Source: Podospora pseudoanserina
Lineage: Eukaryota; Ascomycota; Sordariomycetes; Sordariales; Podosporaceae
Reading direction: 5' to 3'
DNA: 64,000 nucleotides
NCBI RefSeq assembly: GCF_035222485.1
Contig: NC_085925.1
Span: 2,790,001-2,854,000, forward strand
Within the stretch, counting starts at the first letter, position 1. Every line of letters starts with the position of its first letter. The translations under genes were made by a program, and so were the position numbers. The notes below the pieces were generated by a model, which was not told where the DNA came from, ran no database searches, and saw only the letters and a list, made by a program, of their open reading frames with translations. Below are positions 56,832-64,000 of this stretch, in pieces.

Positions 56832-57106
56832 TCACCGAGCCTCGAACTGAACCATTCTATACACGAGATTTGTCAGCGTCTTGAGCGATGGACGGGGGAG
56901 AGGGGAGGGGGATGAACAAACCTTCTGGTGCGCTCCTTGTAGAGGACACGGGCACCGCACTTTTGGCAGCGGATGGGAGCGCCCTTTTCGAGGGGAACAC
57001 GGACGGCGCAGTCGCCGCAGCGGTAGATCATTGTGCCCGAGCTGGCGGCGACGTCGTCGCGCTGGGAGAAGGCGCCCGAGGGGGCTTCGTAGTCTTGGCC
57101 GGACAT
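56832..57106 (-). CDS. RPB12: RNA polymerase subunit RPB12 (ABC10-alpha)
   Basis: Exons 56922-57106 and 56832-56856, 69 aa. Exon 2 is only 25 bases and encodes MVQFEAR and stop, the invariant tail of this subunit; without it the frame runs into FVHPPPLSP. Zinc ribbon: YRCGDCAVRVPLEKGAPIRCQKCG, i.e. Cys-x2-Cys and Cys-x2-Cys, then RVLYKERTRR. Shared by RNA polymerases I, II and III in the nucleus. The first 25 residues before the ribbon are longer and more variable, as usual in fungi. Confidence 0.95.
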
Positions 57107-57596
57107 TTCTTTTTCCTGGTTGACGACGGTGAGTGATCGGGTGTAAGTGATTGCTTGGGAAGTGCGATGGGTTGTTTGTGGATGAGATGGTTGACGATAG
57201 CGAATGGATGGACGGAGTGGAGGGGCGCTATCAAAGACAGGTTCATGCGCGCGCTGACTGATGGGAGAGCAGCGGCAAGGCAGAAAAAAAGGCGGAGGGG
57301 GGCGGCAAAACCTTTGGCGGTGGGAGTGAAACAGCAGGGATCACGTGGTAGTTTGAGGTGATTGACAGGGGGTTTTCGGCAGGCAAGGAGACCCCGGGAG
57401 ACGACGCTATCGGGAATTGACACCCGGGGAAGGCTGCTGTCAGGTGAACCTTGACAGCAGCTGCTTCCCTTGAACAACAAACGAGTAAATACTGTATATT
57501 TTTTTTTTCGTATAAACTCTTCATACCCCAGACCTTTCACGGCTGACATACCTCAAACATAACCATCCTTACTCTCCCTCACCAACGAAACAACCC
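57107..57596. promoter_or_regulatory. Divergent RPB12 / HIT promoter region
   Basis: 490 bases between the RPB12 start (minus) and the HIT-protein start (plus). A T-run plus TATATTTTTT block lies at 57493-57510. No upstream frame of note. Confidence 0.45.
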
Positions 57597-58235
57597 ATGT
57601 CCTCCAACGACAACCCCCCATCACCACCCGCCCAACCGCTCCCCTCCCCCTCAACCTTCGACACCACTACCCCCCCCTCTCAAGAAACCGACTGCCCCTT
57701 CTGTCACATCTCCCTCACCTACCCCCCCTACCCCCCATCCTCCCCCGCACCCCCTGATTCCCTCTCCCCAACCCTAACCCATCCCCACCCATCAACCCAC
57801 CTGATCCTCTCCACCCCCCTTTTGATCGCCTTCCTCGACATAATGCCCCTCTCTGTAGGCCACCTCCTCCTCTGCCCCCGCGCCCACCGCCCAAAATTAA
57901 CAGACGTCACCCCCGCCGAATCCGCCGAGCTGGGGAAGTACCTCCGGATCCTCTCGACAGCAGTCTCCAGAGCGACAGGCATCAAAGACTGGAACGTGGT
58001 GCAAAACAACGGAGCGGCAGCGGCGCAGGTGGTGCCCCATTGTCATTTTCACATTATCCCCAGGCCAGAACTGAGGGATAAGAGGAATGAGAGGTTTACT
58101 AGTACCATGTTTGGGCGTGGGCAGAGGGATGAGTTGGATGAGGAGGAGGGGGAGAAGCTGGCGGGGGAGATTAGGGAGATGGTGAGGGTGGTGGTGAGGG
58201 ATGATGAGGAGAGGGAGGGGAGGGGCAAGTTGTAG
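57597..58235 (+). CDS. HIT-family hydrolase
   Basis: Single exon, 212 aa. A Pro/Ser/Thr-rich N-terminal 30 residues precede CPFCHIS, a Cys pair as found in many HIT proteins. The domain continues with LLIAFLDIMPLSVGHLLLCPRAH, WNVVQNNGAAAAQVVPHCHFHIIPRP. HCHFHII is the histidine triad; the middle His is the nucleophile that forms the nucleotidyl intermediate. Members remove AMP or other groups from nucleotide conjugates; the substrate is unknown here. The C-terminal helix is charged. The first half is unusually C-rich in codon use and the last 150 bases unusually G-rich. Confidence 0.9.
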   Translation: MSSNDNPPSPPAQPLPSPSTFDTTTPPSQETDCPFCHISLTYPPYPPSSPAPPDSLSPTLTHPHPSTHLILSTPLLIAFLDIMPLSVGHLLLCPRAHRPKLTDVTPAESAELGKYLRILSTAVSRATGIKDWNVVQNNGAAAAQVVPHCHFHIIPRPELRDKRNERFTSTMFGRGQRDELDEEEGEKLAGEIREMVRVVVRDDEEREGRGKL

Positions 58236-58551
58236 GGGGGGGATATGAGCATGGATATGGGTGTTGATGGTGGGCTTGGATCAGCATGATGAAGCTATCA
58301 TGTGTTGGGCGCGGAACGAGGAGACGAGGAGTGCGTTGAGATACCCCCTTTTTGTATTTGGCGTTGAAAGTTTCATGAGAAAAGGCCCCGGGGCGATCTA
58401 GTGGAGGATGGAAACAGGGCGGCGCGAAAATAGCAGGACAATTTCCCAAATGCTAAACACTCCGCTGAAGATAGAGTTCTCGATTGAAAATCCCCCACCC
58501 CCCTAAGCTACATAACTGCCAACAAACAAGCGCAACTCGTGCGTCTCAAAT
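58236..58551. other. Intergenic between convergent genes
   Basis: 316 bases separating the HIT-protein and aldo-keto reductase stops. No gene seen. Confidence 0.5.
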
Positions 58552-59581
58552 CTACTCATCATCCCCAAAGAAAACCTTGATCGGCAACCAATCATCCCCA
58601 CACACCTTGAACCGGTCAGGAATAGCATCAATCTTCTTGACCTCCTCCTCAGTCAACTCCCAATCATCCAGCTCAAAGTTGGCCTTGATCCTCGACTCAG
58701 TGACGCTCTTGGGCAGGACACTCCACCCCTTTTGAACCCCCCACGCGAGCAGTACCTGCTGCGGCGTCTTGCCTTTAGCTTCAGCAATAGCCTTGATCGT
58801 GTCGTTGGTGTACAACGGCGAGTCACTGCTTCCGAGAGGGGAGTACCCCGACGAGTGAATCCCCTTGGCCGTGTTGTAGGCGATCAGCTTAGGGGAGGGG
58901 TTGCCAGGGTGAAGTTCAATTTGGTTGACGGCCGGGACAATCTTTTCTCTCCATCAGTGACCGCTATCTCTCGAGATGGAATCAAAAAGAATGAACGTAC
59001 CTTGCAAGAAGGATCATCAAGAAGCCTCTCCAGGTTCTTAATCCCAAAATTACTAACCCCGATAGCCTTCACCTTCCCCGTCTCCACTAGCTTTTGCATC
59101 TCCCTCCAGGTATCGACAAAATCCCAATCCTGATACACCTCCCCCTTGCCCTCATTCTCCTCCTGCCTCTCCGGATCAATACTCGCCGGCCAGTGCACCA
59201 AGAACAAATCGACATACTCCACCCCCAAGTTCTCCAGGCTCTTCTCCAACCCCTCCCTCACCCTCTTGTGCCAGGGGTTGTCCAGCTTGGTCGTCAGCCA
59301 GATCTCTTCCCGAGGGACGCCAGACGCCTTGATCCCCTGCCCGACTTCCTTCTCGTTGCGATACCCAAAGGCCGTGTCGATGTGGCGGTATCCATTCCGA
59401 AGAGCCGCCTCAACCGCCTTTCCGACCTCGCCGGGGGAGGACTGCCAGGTTCCGAGGCCGATGGCTGGGATGGAGAGACCTGGGACGTTGAGGGGGTACC
59501 GTTTGCTAAAAGTGAACGTTAGTTAAGGCGGCGAAAGGGAAGAGAGCGGGAAACATACGTTGTCTTCTTAGTCGAAGCCAT
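58552..59581 (-). CDS. Aldo-keto reductase
   Basis: Exons 59559-59581 (23 bases), 59001-59505 and 58552-58941, 305 aa, phases exact. The family tetrad is complete: Asp and Tyr in HIDTAFGYRNEKEVG, Lys in LTTKL, His in LVHWP. Conserved neighbours are IGLGTWQS at the first strand, VKAIGVSNFGIKNLERLL, VNQIELHP, and the NADPH pocket LPKSVTESRIKANFE. It should reduce an aldehyde or ketone with NADPH in the cytosol. It is like the fungal GCY/YPR1 or glycerol/aldose reductase group, but the substrate is not determined. Confidence 0.95.
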
Positions 59582-60450
59582 TGTTGCTAGCGAACGCGAG
59601 ATGGCCGGGTATGAGTAAATGGAAGATGAAAATCGAAAAGGGCGGAGACTTGTCCTGGCTATTTGTCTGGGAATTGGTCTCAGAATAGAGAGCATGGTAC
59701 AGCGTAAGGTATTTCAGAGACAAAAACAGCCCTCTTATAGGTAGAACGAAAGGCTTCGGCTACCTTCTACTTCTCCTAATAATTTCCCACCCACTCCCTC
59801 ACCTTATGACGTTATCATATCCCCGCGCGCGGGATTCAATGAGGGGTTCGTCTGACCGCGCTACTGTACCTCAGGAGGAGCTTGAGCTCTGATGGTGACA
59901 ATCTGGTGGGGCACAAGACCTGCAGGCCGAGCTGTCTGGGAGGGGCTTCATTGGTCTTTTGTGTGGCCAAAAGGGGGCTTGACGGGCCGACACTGCGGGT
60001 GTTGTACAATACGAAAAGAAAGGGTGGAGATTCAAATATGTCGACATAGTCTCTAGGAAAGACAAGATGGACGATCCTCTATCGTGGCTGAAGCGTCTCT
60101 TGAAGAGAATATACCCCTGACCAAGTGTCATTATGCATGCAGGTACCCGAAACCCAAGCAAGGGGTCAAAGTCCGAGATCAACAAGAGCCGCACTATATC
60201 AATCGTCCCATGATATAAATGAACCCCAAAAACTTTGTCATGCTTCGCTATAATAAAACAACTCAAAGATTAAAGCCCGTCTTTCTTTTAACACCCCCCA
60301 TCCAACACCAACAAAAAAACGCTGCTATATTGACCCTCAGTACATCTGCGCTTTGACAACAGTAAAAAGATTCGAGTAATGAACCATAAAGTTCTTGATG
60401 GACTCGGCAGGCTTGGGCGAAGCTGTGCGATCACCGATGCGGTGGATTTC
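59582..60450. other. Intergenic, no gene seen
   Basis: Promoter of the aldo-keto reductase and 3' flank of the CHS6/BCH1-like gene. One short GCGCGCGG block near 59826. No coding signal. Confidence 0.5.
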
Positions 60451-62773
60451 CTAACCCTCTGTGCCACTGCTTCTGAAAGTAGCACAAAGCGCCGCGTAGT
60501 GGTGCGTGAGGTCCAGGACGTTCTGCGGCAGGTTGGTGGCCTGAATGATGCTCCGAATCTTGACGGCGCCCTCATCCTCAATGAGAATGCGAATTGTGTG
60601 TAGCAGCTCGGGCGAGAACTCGCTGTACCACCTATACTGCCAAGTTACCAGCCGGATGACTGCCGCAACTGCATCTCGTGTGAGCTTGGTCTTCATAAAC
60701 ACCTTCAAGATACCCGCAAGGGCCTTGGGGCTAAACCGCTGTCCGAGACAGGCACGGTACGCCTCCACAGCCTCGTCCGTGTGCTGGAGGCGCTCGGCAA
60801 GGCTGCCAAGAATCTCCCACTCCTCAGGAGACTTCTTGTACTGCATGCTTTGAGCGCGGTACTGAGCCATCTGGGTACGCCATATTGTGTAGACGCGGAG
60901 GTCCTCGTAGAGTACCATGAAAAGGCTGTCAAGCCAACGCTCACACAGCCGCTTGTTATTAAGCCGGGAGGAGTGGTCCTCGGAACCCTGTCCAATGTTA
61001 GCAACTGGCCCTACGTGGTCAGACACTGCTGCACTCACCTTCTCTTCTGCCTTCTTCACCACATCGGGGTCCATGGCACTAGAAGGTCTCTCGATATCTT
61101 CGGGCTTTCCCTTGGCCGCTGGTGGCGCCAGATTTTCACCGTCAGCTTCCTGGCCAGCTTCTTCGCTCTTTTCAGCCACCTCAGTCTCCCCCACCGCGGT
61201 TTCTCCGTTAACGCCTGGGTCAGGGCTTCCGCGAAGAACATCGGTGCTAGGATTTCGGTTCGCGGGGTAATGCGAGGATTCCTGCTTCTCACGGTACTCG
61301 TCTTCCATGACGAAGACGTTGCTCCGGATCTTGAGCAGCTGGTCCCAGCCAATCTTGGCTGTCATTTCGGTCAAGATGGCGTAGGCCTGCTTGAAGGTGC
61401 CACGATACGTGGCCGCGCGGAGGCCCAAGAGACTCGGGTCAATCTGCTCCGAGTAACGAAAATCGGGCTCACTGTCGATCTCGTCTAGCCTCGTCTCGGG
61501 GAGGGTTGGCAAGTGATACTCCTTCGGCTCCGGCATGACCGGCGCATCCTTATCCTGGTAGGTAAACATCGGGCACGAGTTGAGTGTCGTCAGCGCATTT
61601 TCCCAATCTTCCATGGCCACATAGACCTGGGCGAGTCTAGCCCATGTTCCAAACTCGCTTGGTGCTGCGATGGTGCTTCGATCGGCGCAGCCAAGAGCCA
61701 GCCGTAGTCTCTCTTCCCTCTGTTCGGGAGTGGTGGCAGTCTCGGCCTTCTTCAACAGGAATTCGGCTTGTGTGTCCAGCATGACATAATCCATGGGCAT
61801 TTCCTTGATGGCTTCGTGCAGGACGCGGATGCCTTGTACCTCCTCGTTGCCCATGAACATGACCTTGGCCAGCAAAGATGCAACCTCAACGTTCTGCGTG
61901 CGCAATTTCTCGAACAAGTTGATACCTGAGGCGTAGCGACCGGTAGTGTGAAAGTATTTTATGAGACCAGTCGTGAGATGGTTCGAAACAACGTTGGGCA
62001 CCTGTACAACCGAGTCGGACCCGAGCGACCAGCCTGCCCGTCCATTAGCAATCGCTCGTCGTTGACGTATTCTGGTATGACAACGTACCCCTGAAAAATA
62101 GCTGCTCGGCTGCGCTGAGGAAGCGATGTTCGGTCTCCGTGTTAGTGACGGGGTTGAACCGTCTCACGCACATGATCTTCCTTATAGCATCACCCGTTCC
62201 ATCGTCGGCATAAGAATAGGCTCGCAACACACTGCACAGATATGTCTCTAGCCAGAGCTCGTCGGTTGCCTTGCGCTTTTCGCCGCGCTCGTCAATACAG
62301 TAAGCTTCTACTGAACCAGGAAAGGGGGCATGCACGCGCATATCGACTCGGGAGAAGGCATTGTAGCAGCTGGAAAGAAGGAATTGTCAGCTAACGTGGT
62401 GAATACACAACCGTGGGTATAGGCGTACCAGTAGGTGCCCTCGAGCGTCTTTGTGGTTGCCGAGGGGCCAAACTCTTTGTATGCAAGAGTGTTGATGTAG
62501 GCAGCCAGACTGGCTGACGACGAGGCATCTACACCGGTGACATGGTGGTACACCCCAACTTGCTTGGTTTGTTGTCTCAATGGTTGTTTGACGAGGTGGA
62601 CGAGGTCAGGGGGGCCCAGTTCACGAAGGGAGCTCAGAGACTCGGTGCGAGCCTCAATTGCTTCGTGCAGGACCTCTTCCGTGACCCTGAGAGCAGTGTT
62701 AGTGGTTATTGAAGAGTGCCTGGCAATAGCTGAGGTGGAGGCAGACGAACTCGGGAACCGCTGGCGCTACCAT
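60451..62773 (-). CDS. CHS6/BCH1-type exomer (ChAPs) subunit
   Basis: Five exons, 697 aa: 62751-62773, 62429-62686, 62089-62369, 61039-62033, 60451-60987. Key parts are ELGPPDLVHLVKQ, VGVYHHVTG, YINTLAYKEFGPS, YNAFSRVDMRV, then TPR-like helices (TTGLIKYFHTTGRYASGINLF, SEFGTWARLAQVYVAM, ATYRGTFKQAYAILTEM). A disordered acidic insert (residues about 385-450) precedes the end (LCERWLDSLFMVLYEDLRVY). This is the CHS5-Arf1p-binding family that forms exomer at the trans-Golgi and carries chitin synthase and other cargo to the surface. The last intron (60988-61038, 51 bases) is stop-free and a multiple of three with perfect GTGAGT/GCTAAC/CAG signals, lying inside the disordered insert. Exon 1 is 23 bases, with a weak GTTCGT donor. 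Confidence 0.9.
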
Positions 62774-63459
62774 GATGGATGCGCCGTTGCGACGGGAATG
62801 AGATGCCCCTCAGGGAGCTCGAGAAGACGAAGCTGGTCTTAAGAAGAGACGGGAGCTTGGACCTTGCGGTTGGATTGGAACCTGGGTGGGTAGTGGCGAT
62901 TGAGAGCTGAAGCGGTGCTATTTGGATATAAACATGTATGCGCGCTGCAATCCCCAAGTCCAGAAACGTCTGATGCCCCAACTGCACAAGACTGGACGAA
63001 TGCGAGGGGGTGATGTCGGGTTGCTCTGGTCTGGCCTGCCCCGTGGTGTTGCTGCACAGTGGCCCAAATGCCAAATGTCTCCTGCAGCCGACAGCTTCAG
63101 TGGGGCCCAGTGGGATTGGTGTTCCTTGTAAGGCCGCGCACGGTCCCGGGCCGGGCAGGCATATCGTCACACTCAGCACTTCGGGCGGTGCCAAGAGAGT
63201 GCCAATGAAAGCTGCCGGCCGGCATGTCGCGTCTCGAAATATACCAACCGCGATTTGGTTATTGGAGGATTTGGAGACGGACATGCGCATTCGACTACTT
63301 GCGCATACGGATACATGGCAGCAGCTTGAGACTTTCAACCCTAGCCTACCACTGACAGTCGCGCCAGTTCATCCAACGGAGTCCTGCATGACCACTTTGG
63401 CATTTCACCGGCGTCAACATGGCAAGTCTCTTGCACCGTCCCGTCCAGCTCCATCAACC
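62774..63459. promoter_or_regulatory. Divergent exomer-subunit / HIR3 promoter region
   Basis: 686 bases. Two minus-strand frames here are unconvincing. An ATG at 63419 lies 41 bases before the HIR3 start in another frame, and its frame overlaps HIR3. Confidence 0.45.
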
Positions 63460-64000
63460 ATGGAGAAACCACACAGAACCAATGCTAATCGCTTCGCCGC
63501 CCAGCCCGCATTTCAAGCAATCAATGTCGAACCCGACGAAATCGTCGATGAGGAGATCGACAACACTCGAGATATTCAGGTGGAAGATGCCTTGAAGCTA
63601 TTCCAAACCGCCCTCAAACTACACTCGCAAGGCCCCAAGTTCTTCGATGACGCGGCCGACGCCTACAACGCCCTTTTCGGCTCTGAAATCTTCAAATATC
63701 CAGAGGCAAAGACCGAGTACGAGCGGGCCGAAGCGGGTGAAGATGGCGTCCTGGCTGTTGAGCCCACGTTTGCGACAGTGCTCGATGCCGCTGCCGCAGA
63801 GACCGACACCCTGAGCAACACCCTCCCCCAAGCCTTCTACCTCGCGTACAAAAACCACGGCCAGTTTATTGTCGATCGGATTAGGCGCAAGATCCGAAAA
63901 GCTTTCGTGGCCAAGTCGGCCGCTCTTGAGGATCCAGCTGTGTTGGAAGATGCCAGGAAGGCACTGGAGGATTTCAGCGCCGCGCTCGACCGTGACCCCT
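63460..64000 (+). CDS. HIR3/CABIN1-type histone transcription regulator, 5' part
   Basis: Cut by the window end; 180 codons seen, open throughout. The sequence FQAINVEPDEIVDEEIDNTRDIQVEDALKLFQ, then ALKLHSQGPKFFDDAADAYNALFGSEIFKYPEA, is the conserved start of fungal HIR3 (CABIN1) proteins, with the first TPR. HIR3 is a subunit of the HIR complex, which deposits H3-H4 outside S phase and represses histone genes. The first 16 residues before FQAIN are not conserved in style. The start ATG at 63460 is the nearest in frame. Confidence 0.85.
   Translation, partial: MEKPHRTNANRFAAQPAFQAINVEPDEIVDEEIDNTRDIQVEDALKLFQTALKLHSQGPKFFDDAADAYNALFGSEIFKYPEAKTEYERAEAGEDGVLAVEPTFATVLDAAAAETDTLSNTLPQAFYLAYKNHGQFIVDRIRRKIRKAFVAKSAALEDPAVLEDARKALEDFSAALDRDP

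Overview
The window reads as nuclear DNA of a filamentous ascomycete (Pezizomycotina), most likely a Sordariomycete near Sordariales. The main signs are genes broken by introns of about 50-65 bases with GTRNGT donors and CTAAC-like branch sites, GC-rich third positions, a Clr5-domain protein, fungal rhodopsin-type and SUR7-type membrane proteins, and a LaeA-like methyltransferase. The order and genus are inferred.

Layout. 1-15 kb: an incomplete Clr5-domain gene, a degenerate HAD-like gene, a plant-type sedoheptulose-bisphosphatase, a SUR7/PalI membrane protein, a TRAPPC12-like TRAPP subunit, a coiled-coil protein of unknown role and a small cysteine-rich secreted protein. 15-38 kb is the accessory part: a rhodopsin-domain 7-TM protein, a cytochrome P450, a second 7-TM protein with a 20-base exon, a secreted protein built from a 30-base KPTKP repeat, a decayed Fe(II)/2-oxoglutarate oxygenase gene, a class III chitinase with a CBM1 module, a second decayed gene of a fungal lineage-specific type, and a LaeA-like methyltransferase. 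38-43 kb is gene-poor and holds one small mitochondrial-type protein. 43-64 kb is housekeeping: MFSD5-type transporter, SSF1 and RRP3 (divergent ribosome-biogenesis pair), CWF19-type splicing factor, a DUF7053-type protein, GPN1/NPA3, RPB12, a HIT protein, an aldo-keto reductase, a CHS6/BCH1 exomer subunit and the start of HIR3.

SSF1 and RRP3 share a 275-base divergent promoter with a perfect 9-base inverted repeat. GPN1 (RNA polymerase II assembly and import) lies convergent to RPB12 (a polymerase subunit). The other genes show no evident shared pathway.

A recurrent oddity is single-base frame breaks at short G/C or A runs inside otherwise convincing coding sequence (SUR7-like, TRAPPC12-like, coiled-coil and KPTKP genes). 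In the TRAPPC12-like gene two nearby runs compensate each other exactly, which points to homopolymer errors in the assembly for at least some of them. The decayed genes at 27.8-30.7 and 33.8-36.1 kb are different: their breaks are not confined to such runs and look like real loss.

All exon boundaries were chosen by eye from splice motifs and reading-frame continuity; no database search was run. No tRNA, rRNA, CRISPR array or intact transposon was recognised.
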